From the NCBI GenBank assembly GCA_025464025.1, contig JAODBP010000160.1:19354-83353 (forward strand): 64,000 nt of DNA, written 5' to 3'. The notes under the pieces are model-generated. The model saw only the letters and a list, made by a program, of their open reading frames with translations, was not told where the DNA came from and did no database searches. Both the position numbers and the translations under genes were made by a program. Source of the stretch: Actinomycetes bacterium. GTDB taxonomy: Bacteria > Actinomycetota > Acidimicrobiia > Acidimicrobiales > CADCSY01. This document shows, piece after piece, positions 7,191 to 14,271 of the stretch; positions within the stretch are counted from its first letter, which is position 1, and each line of letters starts with the position of its first letter.

Positions 7191-8032
7191 TTGACGGCAC
7201 CTTCCTCGGGCGGGCTGGCCATCTCGGGGGTCGGGATGTCCTGGGGGAAGGCCACCGAACCGGCCACCTTCGGGAGCTTGTTCGGGTCGACCGGGATGGC
7301 GATGGCCTCCGGCGCGGCGCCGAGCAGGGCGCTGACGGCCCGGAGGGTCGCCAGGTGCTGGGTCTCGACGCCCATGACGCTGGCGATGACCGCCTTGGTC
7401 TTCTCGTCGGTGAGGAGCGAGAGGTCGGCGAGGTAGGTGTCGCGGGCGACCTGCTCGAGCGTGGCGGCCAGCTTCACGACGTCGGCCGGCGTCTTCAGCG
7501 TGGGCTTGGCCTGCTCGACGATCGGCGCGTACTTCGGGTTCGGTGTGTCCTGGGCCTCGCCGCCGAGTGCCTTCGTCTGGGCCTGGAAGGCCTTCTTGTG
7601 CTCGTCGTGCTGCTTCATGGTCTCCTGGGCGAAGGCCACGACCACCTTGTTGCCGTCCTTGATGAACGGGAGGGTGAGGGCGGCGCCGTAGGTCGCCACG
7701 GCCAGGGCCTCGAGGGACGAGGCGGTCTGGAGGATCTGCACGTCGACGGCTTCGTCGGCACCGGCCGGCGATGCGGTGAAGAGGTCGGTGAGGATCGAGC
7801 CGAGGCCGGTGACGGCGAGGATGCCACCGCCGCCGAGGCCGAGCCTCTTGATCATCGAGCGCCGCTGGCCGATGAAGCGAGCGATCTCGGTCGGGTCGAT
7901 CTCCTGGTTGCGACGCTCGTGCCGCAGCTCCTCGAGCTGCGGGAGGGACGCCTTGACGTCCTCCATCGCGTCGACCTGGAGGTCCTGGGATTCGACGACC
8001 AGTTCGCTGAGTCGCCGTTCATCGATGCTCAC
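7187..8032 (-). CDS. ferritin-like domain protein with internal Tat-type signal
   Basis: The product is 281 aa from a GTG preceded by an AAGG Shine-Dalgarno. The first 55 residues are charged and look cytoplasmic. They lead into Arg-Arg-Ser-Met-Ile-Lys-Arg (Arg57-Arg58), a Gly-rich hydrophobic helix (64-86) and an Ala-Gly-Ala cleavage-like site near 92. The mature part is helical, with repeated Glu/His pairs such as Lys-Gln-His-Asp-Glu-His-Lys and Glu-Thr-Gln-His-Leu-Ala, typical of ferritin-like folds. It overlaps the downstream ferritin-like lipoprotein gene by 4 nt (ATGA), so the two are probably made together. The long pre-signal region is unusual for a Tat substrate and could be a stable membrane anchor. 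Confidence 0.8.
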   Translation of the reverse strand: MSIDERRLSELVVESQDLQVDAMEDVKASLPQLEELRHERRNQEIDPTEIARFIGQRRSMIKRLGLGGGGILAVTGLGSILTDLFTASPAGADEAVDVQILQTASSLEALAVATYGAALTLPFIKDGNKVVVAFAQETMKQHDEHKKAFQAQTKALGGEAQDTPNPKYAPIVEQAKPTLKTPADVVKLAATLEQVARDTYLADLSLLTDEKTKAVIASVMGVETQHLATLRAVSALLGAAPEAIAIPVDPNKLPKVAGSVAFPQDIPTPEMASPPEEGAVK

Positions 8033-8102
8033 GGGGAAGCCCTTCTGCGTTTGGTGGGGGTCGTGGGTCCTTCGGATCCACGCGTGATCTGGATGCCGGC
8101 GA

Positions 8103-8273
8103 TCAGGCGGCGGCATCGCGGTCGAGCGTCGACTCGTCGTCCTTCTGGCCGCGCTCGAACTCGCGCTTCGACTCGCCGACCGAGCGGGCGAGCGACGGGA
8201 GCTTGGAGCCGCCGAAGAAGAGCAGGAGCACGACGAGGACGATCAAGAGCTCGGGAGCGCCGAGTCCGGCCAT
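8103..8273 (-). CDS. tatA: TatA/TatE family twin-arginine translocase subunit
   Basis: The product is 56 aa. One N-terminal membrane helix (Glu-Leu-Leu-Ile-Val-Leu-Val-Val-Leu-Leu-Leu) is followed by the Phe-Phe-Gly hinge (Phe-Phe-Gly-Gly-Ser-Lys-Leu-Pro), an amphipathic helix and an acidic tail, the standard TatA layout. TatA oligomers form the Tat channel with TatBC. The ATG at 8271-8273 has GGAGG at the proper spacing. No tatC is in view. Its position just upstream of two genes encoding twin-arginine proteins suggests a dedicated or coregulated export subunit. Confidence 0.92.
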   Translation of the reverse strand: MAGLGAPELLIVLVVLLLFFGGSKLPSLARSVGESKREFERGQKDDESTLDRDAAA

Positions 8274-8371
8274 GGGTACCTCCGGGGAAGCGGGTGGGTG
8301 ACGAGGTCTTCGGCGCGGGCGGTGAAGCCGGATGACCCATCCGCGCGGGGATGGCGCGCCGAAGAGCGCGC

Positions 8372-8728
8372 ATGTCACGCGCCAAGCTCGTCCCGCTCCT
8401 CGTCCTGCTCGTCGTCGGGCTCGTCACCGCGTGCGGTGGCAGCGACGACGGTCAGCCCGCGGCAGCGTCCACGCCGTCGGCCTCGTCGGCCATCACGATC
8501 GAGGACTTCGCCTTCTCACCGGTGTTGGCCACGGCCGAGGTCGGCGACACGATCACCGTCACGAACAAGGACAGCGTGACGCACACGCTCACCGCGGACG
8601 ATGGCTCGTTCGACACCGGCAAGCTGGCGCCGGACCGCGCGTCGATCACGGTCGACTCGGCGGGCACGTTCACGTACCACTGCGCCATCCACAGCTACAT
8701 GAAGGGCACCGTCGAGGTGACCGGCTAG
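8372..8728 (+). CDS. cupredoxin (plastocyanin-like) lipoprotein
   Basis: The product is 118 aa. A hydrophobic signal ends at Thr-Ala-Cys-Gly (Cys21), a lipobox. After a Ser/Ala linker there is a beta-rich domain with type 1 copper ligands: His71 in Val-Thr-His-Thr-Leu-Thr, then Cys104, His107 and Met110 in Tyr-His-Cys-Ala-Ile-His-Ser-Tyr-Met. The protein should be a membrane-tethered extracellular electron carrier or copper binder. An ATG 21 nt upstream is also possible and would add seven mostly basic residues. Its TAG stop and the stop of the convergent hydrolase gene share the palindrome CTAG at 8725-8728. Together with the nearby ferritin-like proteins and TatA it forms an envelope redox/metal group. 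Confidence 0.9.
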   Translation: MSRAKLVPLLVLLVVGLVTACGGSDDGQPAAASTPSASSAITIEDFAFSPVLATAEVGDTITVTNKDSVTHTLTADDGSFDTGKLAPDRASITVDSAGTFTYHCAIHSYMKGTVEVTG

Positions 8729-9660
8729 CGGCTGGTCACCCCGGCGGCCTGCTCGGCCAGGGCGGCGAACTCGCGGGCGACCACGGCGGTGGCGTAGCCC
8801 TGCTGGCCGAGGCGCCACTCCCGCCACGGGAAGACGTCGTACCAGCGGCCGAGCTGGTGGAAGTTGAGCGTGGCGACCACGAGCGCCTCGCCGTCGCCGG
8901 CCTCGGCGTAGACCTTGTTGAAGCCGGGGAACGCCGGGCCGGCGATCACGCTGTGCCCGATGTAGGCCGCCTTGTCGTGGCAGTCGACCCGGTTGGCGGT
9001 CGCGGCGTAGACGAGGTTCTCCTGGGCCCGCACCATCGTGGTGTTCACGATGTAGTCGCGCTTGCCCGGTGCGCCCTTGCACCCGGTGGTGTTCACCAGC
9101 AGCCGGGCGCCCTTGAGGGCGAGGATGCGGGCCAGCTCCGGGTTCGACCAGAAGTCGTAGCAGATGAGCAGGCCGATGGGCCCGAGCTTGGTCTGCCACA
9201 CCGGCAGGTCGTCACCGGGGGAGAAGCGGAACGTCTCCATCGGGATGCCGAGGTGCAGCTTGCGGTACGTGCCGAGGATGCCATCGGGGGCGATGAACGC
9301 CGAGGCGTTGTAGATCTTCGTCGGCTCGTCGGGGTCGCGCTCCTCGAGTCCGAAGATCACGTGGATGTCGAGCTCGGCGGCCAGGGCGGCCATGCGATCG
9401 GTGGCCGGGCCGGGCACCAGCTCGGCCTGGCCGAGGTGCCACTCGCAGCTCGAGTCGATGGCCTTGCAGTCGGCACAGCCGTCCCAGCTGTTGAGGGCCA
9501 GCTCGGGGAAGACGACGAGGTCGCACCCCTGGCGGGCGGCATCGCGCGTGATGCGCTCCATCTTGTCGAGCGTGGCGTCCTTGTCCCGCAGGACCGACGC
9601 GAAGTTCACGACCCCGACGGTGACGGTGTCCGGGTACGACGGATCCTCGACGCTGTGCAC
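8725..9660 (-). CDS. carbon-nitrogen hydrolase (nitrilase superfamily)
   Basis: The product is 311 aa from a GTG preceded by GGGGGAGG. The catalytic triad is visible: Glu53 in Phe-Pro-Glu-Leu-Ala, Lys134 in Tyr-Arg-Lys-Leu-His, and Cys167 in Leu-Ile-Cys-Tyr-Asp. This superfamily hydrolyses or condenses C-N bonds in nitriles, amides, carbamoyl compounds or N-acyl groups. The exact branch is not clear by eye, although amidases with His-Leu-Gly after the Lys are common. A cysteine-rich insert near 62-72 (three Cys within 11 residues) is unusual and might bind metal or form disulfides. It is cytoplasmic, with no signal sequence. Confidence 0.88.
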   Translation of the reverse strand: MHSVEDPSYPDTVTVGVVNFASVLRDKDATLDKMERITRDAARQGCDLVVFPELALNSWDGCADCKAIDSSCEWHLGQAELVPGPATDRMAALAAELDIHVIFGLEERDPDEPTKIYNASAFIAPDGILGTYRKLHLGIPMETFRFSPGDDLPVWQTKLGPIGLLICYDFWSNPELARILALKGARLLVNTTGCKGAPGKRDYIVNTTMVRAQENLVYAATANRVDCHDKAAYIGHSVIAGPAFPGFNKVYAEAGDGEALVVATLNFHQLGRWYDVFPWREWRLGQQGYATAVVAREFAALAEQAAGVTSR

Positions 9661-9736
9661 GGTGCCTCCCCCAGGTTGTGGCTCCCAGGGCATAGCACCT
9701 GCCATGGCGATTGTCAGCCATCGGCACGCGGGCGCC

Positions 9737-9742
9737 TAGCGT
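9737..9742 (+). promoter_or_regulatory. -10 hexamer TAGCGT, leaderless start at 9749
   Basis: TAGCGT ends 6 nt before the GTG of the 29-aa frame, the same geometry as at other leaderless genes in this window. Confidence 0.45.
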
Positions 9743-9748
9743 GCGGCC

Positions 9749-9838
9749 GTGTACCGATGGCGGAAGACGATCGCGGTGGTGATCCTGGCCGCCCTGCTGC
9801 TCCTCGTCCTCGCCAACGTGCTCACGATCCTGCGCTGA
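9749..9838 (+). CDS. small single-pass membrane protein (29 aa)
   Basis: GTG-initiated frame encoding a basic N-terminus (Tyr-Arg-Trp-Arg-Lys) and a single hydrophobic helix of about 20 residues, ending in Arg. The start is supported by a TAGCGT hexamer 6 nt upstream. No family is recognised. The gene stands alone between the divergent hydrolase and the WYL regulator. Confidence 0.45.
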   Translation: MYRWRKTIAVVILAALLLLVLANVLTILR

Positions 9839-9949
9839 GCAGGACGGGACCGGCGGTGCCCGGCGGCCTCGTCGAGCAGTCGCTGCCGGCGGTCGAGGAC
9901 GAGGGCCTCGGTCAGGGGGTTGATCACCCGAGTAGCGTCGCGCCCTACC

Positions 9950-9966
9950 CGGACCGTTTCGGTCCG
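9950..9966. promoter_or_regulatory. perfect 7-bp inverted repeat upstream of WYL regulator
   Basis: CGGACCG-TTT-CGGTCCG lies 24 nt before the regulator start and 12 nt after a TAGCGT hexamer (about 9933-9938). It could be an operator for autoregulation, or a 5'-UTR hairpin. Confidence 0.45.
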
Positions 9967-9989
9967 CATTGCCAGGAAGACTTCGCGAC

Positions 9990-10937
9990 GTGGAATCTCC
10001 CGCGGCACGGCTCCTCGCCCTGCTCTCGCTCCTCCAGACCCGGCCCCACTGGAACGCGCCCGAGCTGGCCGAGCGGTTGGGCATCACCGAGCGCACCGTG
10101 CGGCGCGACGTCACCCGGCTCCGCGACCTCGGCTACCCGGTGGAGGCCGCGCCCGGTCGCACCGGCGGCTACCAGCTCGGGCGGGGCGGGGCGCTCCCAC
10201 CCCTCCTCCTCGCCGACGACGAGGCCGTCGCCGTGGCCCTCGGCCTCCGCGCCGCGGCCACGGGTGGCGTCGCCGGCTACGACGAGGCCGCGGTGGCGGC
10301 CATGGCCAAGCTCGAGCAGGTGCTGCCCGTCCACCTGCGGGAGCGGGTGCTCGCCCTCAGCAGCGCCATCGTGCTCGTCCGCTCCGGCGGTGGCCGGCCC
10401 GTCGGCCCCGACTGCCTGCTGCTCCTCGCCCAGGGGTGCCGGCGGGGTGAGCGGGTCACGTTCTGCTACGTCGCCGGCGACGGCAGCCCCACCGATCGGC
10501 GGGTCGAGCCCTACGGCGTGGTGAACGTCGATCGCCGCTGGTACCTGGTGGCGTGGGACCTCGACCGCGACGACTGGCGCACGTTCCGCCTCGACCGCAT
10601 GAGCGAGCCGGCCCTGACCGGGCACCGGTTCACGCCGCGCGACCAGCCCGACACGGCGGCCATGGTGCTCGACGGGCTGACCCACACGCCCTACGCCTGG
10701 CAGGCCGAGGTGCTGGTCCGGGCCGAGCTCGACGAGGTGGCCGCCGACGTGCCGGCGAGCGTGGGCACCCTGGAGGCTGTCGAGGGCGGGACGATCGTCC
10801 GCATGGGCGCCAACGACCTCGATTGGATCGCTCGCTACCTGGCCGGCCTCGAGCACGACTTCGAGGTGCTCCGCCCGTCCGAGCTCAAGGCCGAGCTCCG
10901 CGCCCTCGGCCGTCGCCTGCAGCGGGCCCACAGGTAG
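9990..10937 (+). CDS. WYL-domain transcriptional regulator (DeoR-like HTH)
   Basis: The product is 315 aa from the GTG start. The N-terminus (about 5-55) is a winged helix-turn-helix with Glu-Leu-Ala-Glu-Arg-Leu-Gly-Ile-Thr-Glu-Arg-Thr-Val-Arg-Arg-Asp, typical of the HTH_11/YobV group. The middle domain contains the naming motif in Arg-Arg-Trp-Tyr-Leu-Val-Ala-Trp-Asp. A C-terminal WCX-like extension follows. WYL proteins sense small ligands or nucleic acids and often regulate stress or defence genes. A TTG 21 nt upstream is possible, but the GTG follows an AGGAAG sequence better. The adjacent amidohydrolase gene is a candidate target because its -10 overlaps this stop codon. Confidence 0.92.
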   Translation: MESPAARLLALLSLLQTRPHWNAPELAERLGITERTVRRDVTRLRDLGYPVEAAPGRTGGYQLGRGGALPPLLLADDEAVAVALGLRAAATGGVAGYDEAAVAAMAKLEQVLPVHLRERVLALSSAIVLVRSGGGRPVGPDCLLLLAQGCRRGERVTFCYVAGDGSPTDRRVEPYGVVNVDRRWYLVAWDLDRDDWRTFRLDRMSEPALTGHRFTPRDQPDTAAMVLDGLTHTPYAWQAEVLVRAELDEVAADVPASVGTLEAVEGGTIVRMGANDLDWIARYLAGLEHDFEVLRPSELKAELRALGRRLQRAHR

Positions 10938-10940
10938 CTT
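10935..10940 (+). promoter_or_regulatory. -10 hexamer TAGCTT, leaderless start at 10949
   Basis: TAGCTT begins with the TAG stop codon of the WYL gene and ends 8 nt before the amidohydrolase ATG. Confidence 0.45.
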
Positions 10941-10948
10941 CCCGGGGC

Positions 10949-12643
10949 ATGGGGGACATGCTCATCAAGGGCGGGACGGTCGTCGACGGCTCCGGTGCGC
11001 CCGGCGTCGAGGCCGACGTGCGGATCGAGGGTGGTCGCATCACCGAGGTGGGGCCCGGCCTCGCCGTCGACGGGCTGGAGGTGTTCGACGCCTCCGGGGC
11101 CGTGGTGGCGCCCGGGTTCATCGACACCCACACCCACCTCGACCCGTCGATGTTCTGGGACCCGGCCTGCGACCCGATGCCCCAGCACGGGGTGACGACG
11201 GCCCTCATCGGCAACTGCTCGCTCTCGCTGGCGCCGGTCCGGCCCGAGCACCTCGACGACCTGATCGACGTGTTCTCCTACATCGAGGACATCCCCCTGG
11301 CCGACTTCCGCTCGGGCGTGCCGTGGACGTGGTCGACGTGGCGGGAGTACCGCGACGCGATCAACGAGCAGGGCGCCGGCCTCAACATGGCCTCGCTGAT
11401 CGGGCACTCGATGCTGCGCATGTACGCCATGGGCGACGACGCCTGGACCCGCACGGCCACGCCCGACGAGGTGACGGCGATGTGCGCCGAGCTGGGCGAC
11501 GCCATGGCCGCCGGCTGCTTCGGCTTGTCGACGTCGGCGTTCGACGTCGACCGGCGGGGCCGGCCGGTGCCGAGCCGGGTGGCCGACGACGTCGAGCTGC
11601 GGGCGCTGGCCTCGACGATGTCGGCGGCCGGGCACGGCGTGGTGGAGTTCATCCCGAACCTCACCGGCGGCGACGTCCACGCCGAGCTGCGGCACATGGC
11701 GGGCATCCTCGGCCCGCTCGGCGTCACGTCGGTGTGGAACGGCCTGCTCTACAACGAGGGCGACCCGCAGCGGTCCGAGGGGTTCATGGCCCTCACCGCG
11801 TCGCTCCGCGACGACGGGTGCGACATGTGGCCGGTGGCATCGCCCCGCACGGTCGACTTCAACGTCAACTGGGAGCAGACGATGCTCTTCATGATGCTGC
11901 CCGAGGGCTGGAACCGGGTCATGCAGGTGGCGGGGGAGGAGCGCCGGGCACTGCTGGCCGACCCGGCCTGGCGGGCCGACGCCCGCGCCGAGTGGGATCG
12001 CCAGCCCAAGTCGATGTTCCCGATCACGCGCATCGATCGGGTGCGGTTCACCTCGGTCGCCCGGCCCGAGCTGGAGAAGTGGCTCGGGCAGTCGCTCGCC
12101 GACCTGGTGGCGGCCCGGGGCGGCCACCCGTCCGACGTGTTCGCCGACTGGGTGCTCGAGAACGAGCTCGCCCCCGGTGTGGTGGCGGTGGGCGTGAGCA
12201 ACGGCGACGTCGACGGCGTGGCCGGGCTGATGGCCGATCCTCGTGCCCTCATCAGCGCCAGCGACGCCGGCGCCCACGTGCAGATGATGTGTGCGGCGGG
12301 CGACACGACGCTGCTCCTCACCCGGCACGTGCGCGATCGCGGCGATCTCACGCTCGAGCACGCCGTGCACGAGCTCACCGGCCGCCAGGCCGACGTGTTC
12401 GGCTTCGCCGGCCGGGGTCGGCTGGCTCCCGGGTGTGCCGCCGACGTCACCGTGTTCGCTCTCGACGAGCTCGACTGGGGCAGCGACGTGTTCGTGGACG
12501 ACCTCCCGTCCGGCGCGGCGCGGCTCCGACGGCCACCGGGTGGCTACCGGGCGACGATCGTGAACGGCGTCGCCACCCAGCTCGACGGCGAGCTCACCGG
12601 CGCCGCGCCCGGTCGGGTGCTCGAGAGCCGGAGCGCCTCGTGA
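10949..12643 (+). CDS. amidohydrolase family protein (N-acyl-D-amino-acid deacylase-like)
   Basis: The product is 564 aa. The N-terminal beta-sandwich (Ile-Lys-Gly-Gly-Thr-Val-Val-Asp-Gly-Ser-Gly) precedes the TIM-barrel metal motif Asp-Thr-His-Thr-His-Leu-Asp near residue 58. Further expected elements are Gly-His-Ser-Met near 150 and the catalytic Asp region Ser-Asp-Ala-Gly-Ala-His-Val near 440. The C-terminal Ala-Asp-Val-Thr-Val-Phe strand closes the sandwich domain. It should hydrolyse an amide or cyclic amide in the cytoplasm using one or two zinc ions; the substrate is unknown. It overlaps the SDR gene by 4 nt (GTGA), implying a joint catabolic step. Confidence 0.88.
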   Translation: MGDMLIKGGTVVDGSGAPGVEADVRIEGGRITEVGPGLAVDGLEVFDASGAVVAPGFIDTHTHLDPSMFWDPACDPMPQHGVTTALIGNCSLSLAPVRPEHLDDLIDVFSYIEDIPLADFRSGVPWTWSTWREYRDAINEQGAGLNMASLIGHSMLRMYAMGDDAWTRTATPDEVTAMCAELGDAMAAGCFGLSTSAFDVDRRGRPVPSRVADDVELRALASTMSAAGHGVVEFIPNLTGGDVHAELRHMAGILGPLGVTSVWNGLLYNEGDPQRSEGFMALTASLRDDGCDMWPVASPRTVDFNVNWEQTMLFMMLPEGWNRVMQVAGEERRALLADPAWRADARAEWDRQPKSMFPITRIDRVRFTSVARPELEKWLGQSLADLVAARGGHPSDVFADWVLENELAPGVVAVGVSNGDVDGVAGLMADPRALISASDAGAHVQMMCAAGDTTLLLTRHVRDRGDLTLEHAVHELTGRQADVFGFAGRGRLAPGCAADVTVFALDELDWGSDVFVDDLPSGAARLRRPPGGYRATIVNGVATQLDGELTGAAPGRVLESRSAS

Positions 12644-13563
12644 GCCGGCCGGTCGCGTTCGTCACCGGCGCCAGCCGGGGCATCGGCAAGTCGTGCGCCG
12701 TCGAGCTGGCCGCAGCCGGCTTCGACATCGCCATCACCGCCCGCACGGTCACCGAGGGCGAGCAGCGGGAGCACTCGTCGACGGTCAAGGCGTCCGACAC
12801 CTCGGCGCTGCCGGGGAGCCTCGACGGCACGGCCGACCTGGTGCGGGCCCAGGGCGCCGAGTGCCTCGTCGTCCCGGCCGACATCCTCGACCCGGCATCG
12901 CTCGGGGCTGCCGTCACGACCGTGCTCGAGCGCCTTGGTCACATCGACGTGCTCGTGCACAACGCCCGCTACATCGGGCCCGGGCACATGGACCGCTTCA
13001 TGGAGACGCCCATCGAGCTGCTCCAGAAGCAGATGCAGGGCAACGTGTTCGCCCCGCTGCTCATCAACCAGCTCGCCCTGCCGTCGATGCTGGCGGCGGG
13101 GGGCGGCACGATCGTGAACATCACGTCGGCCTCGGGCTACGCCGACCCGACGTTGCCGGCCGGTGAGGGCGGCTGGGGGATGGGCTACGGGATCTCGAAG
13201 GGGGCGTTCCACCGCGTCGCCGGGTTCCTCGCCGTCGAGCTGGGTGACCAGGGCATCCGCTGCTTCAACGTGCAGCCCGGGCTCATCGCCACCGAGCGCA
13301 TCGCCCAGGACATGGCCAAGTTCGGCATCGAGAACAACGGGGCGCCGGTCGAGGTCATGGGCAAGGTCGTGCGCTGGCTGTGCACCGACCCCGAGGCGGC
13401 GGCCTACAACGGCCGCAACATCGAGGCCCAGTACTTCTGCCACGCCCGCGGCCTGCTCCCGGGGTGGGACGGCCCGCGCGTGCTCGACAACCACATCCGC
13501 TACGACCGCTCGGGTGCCGTCCTCGACGATCTCGAGCGGGCCCTCGCCGAGGGCGAGGGCTAG
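12640..13563 (+). CDS. short-chain dehydrogenase/reductase (SDR)
   Basis: The product is 307 aa from a GTG that overlaps the amidohydrolase stop. The Rossmann motif is Thr-Gly-Ala-Ser-Arg-Gly-Ile-Gly. The conserved Asn-Ala follows strand 4 (His-Asn-Ala-Arg), and the catalytic Tyr-x3-Lys is Tyr-Gly-Ile-Ser-Lys. The protein has an insert between beta2 and beta3 (about 40-60) and a C-terminal extension of about 35 residues relative to the usual 250. It is an NAD(P)-dependent oxidoreductase, probably acting on the product of the adjacent amidohydrolase. Its stop shares CTAG (13560-13563) with the convergent TetR gene. Confidence 0.9.
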   Translation: MSRPVAFVTGASRGIGKSCAVELAAAGFDIAITARTVTEGEQREHSSTVKASDTSALPGSLDGTADLVRAQGAECLVVPADILDPASLGAAVTTVLERLGHIDVLVHNARYIGPGHMDRFMETPIELLQKQMQGNVFAPLLINQLALPSMLAAGGGTIVNITSASGYADPTLPAGEGGWGMGYGISKGAFHRVAGFLAVELGDQGIRCFNVQPGLIATERIAQDMAKFGIENNGAPVEVMGKVVRWLCTDPEAAAYNGRNIEAQYFCHARGLLPGWDGPRVLDNHIRYDRSGAVLDDLERALAEGEG

Positions 13564-14111
13564 CTCGGCGGGCGGAGCCCGTCGAGGGCGGCGTCCAGGA
13601 TCGGTTGCACGTAGGAGCAGTCGGCCGGGATGGTGGCGATGGCGCCGACCATGTCGAGGACCTGCTCCAGGGTCAGCTCCGGTCGCACGTCGCCTGCCTC
13701 CTGGGCCGCGGCCAGCAGGGGTTGGCCGGCGGCGATGACCCGGACCCGACTGTCGCCGAACACGGAGTCGCTGCAGTCCACGCCTTCGAGCAGCGCGGCG
13801 GCGAACTGGCGCTTGGTGCTGAAGAAGGCGAAGAACCGGTGCAGCCACGCCGCCAGCTGGACGCCGGGCGTGGCCCCTTCGACGGTCTGGGCGGCCTGGC
13901 AGACGCCGTCGACCTCATGGGCGTAGAGCGCCTCGAGCAGCTCTCGACGGTTGGCGAAGTTGCGGTAGAGCGTGCCCATGCCGACGCCGGCCCGTCGGGC
14001 CAGCTCGGCCATCGAGACGTCGCGCTCGCTCTCGCAGGTGGCGAACGCGTCGCGGGCGGCCTCGAGGATCTTCTCGCAGTTGCGCTCGGCGTCAGCTCGG
14101 CGGGGGGTCAT
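13560..14111 (-). CDS. TetR/AcrR family transcriptional regulator
   Basis: The product is 183 aa from the ATG at 14109-14111, with AAGGA 9 nt upstream. The N-terminal helix-turn-helix (about 24-50) reads Met-Ala-Glu-Leu-Ala-Arg-Arg-Ala-Gly-Val-Gly-Met-Gly-Thr-Leu-Tyr-Arg-Asn-Phe, a textbook TetR DNA-binding domain. The C-terminal helical domain contains several Cys and Phe residues and would bind an effector. The gene diverges from an MFS pump at 14272. Two near-identical palindromes sit between them, so it most likely represses both itself and the pump until a pump substrate binds. Confidence 0.92.
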   Translation of the reverse strand: MTPRRADAERNCEKILEAARDAFATCESERDVSMAELARRAGVGMGTLYRNFANRRELLEALYAHEVDGVCQAAQTVEGATPGVQLAAWLHRFFAFFSTKRQFAAALLEGVDCSDSVFGDSRVRVIAAGQPLLAAAQEAGDVRPELTLEQVLDMVGAIATIPADCSYVQPILDAALDGLRPPS

Positions 14112-14130
14112 CAGGAAACGTCCTTGTAAG

Positions 14131-14145
14131 CGGAGAGCCTCTCCG
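14131..14145. promoter_or_regulatory. TetR operator, proximal copy
   Basis: CGGAGAG-C-CTCTCCG is a perfect palindrome 20 nt upstream of the tetR start. It matches the distal copy in sequence. Confidence 0.7.
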
Positions 14146-14153
14146 GTACGGTG

Positions 14154-14174
14154 AAGCGGACAGCCTCTCCGCTT
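14154..14174. promoter_or_regulatory. TetR operator, distal copy
   Basis: AAGCGGA ... TCCGCTT is an inverted repeat with a 7-nt centre. The inner bases repeat the CCTCTCCG of the proximal operator. Centres are 26 nt apart. From here to the MFS start at 14272 I see no other feature. Confidence 0.7.
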
Positions 14175-14271
14175 CCCTCCCAACCCTACCGCCCCGACGG
14201 AGCGCTGCAAGCACCGAAGAGCAGACGGACGCCGCCGGGCCGGCGCGCGCCCCCGAACGATCGGACCCCCC

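Noticed and set aside
9736..10008. 90-codon minus-strand frame between the small membrane gene and the WYL regulator
   Set aside because: It is antisense to both predicted starts and the palindrome, Arg-rich, and without family features.
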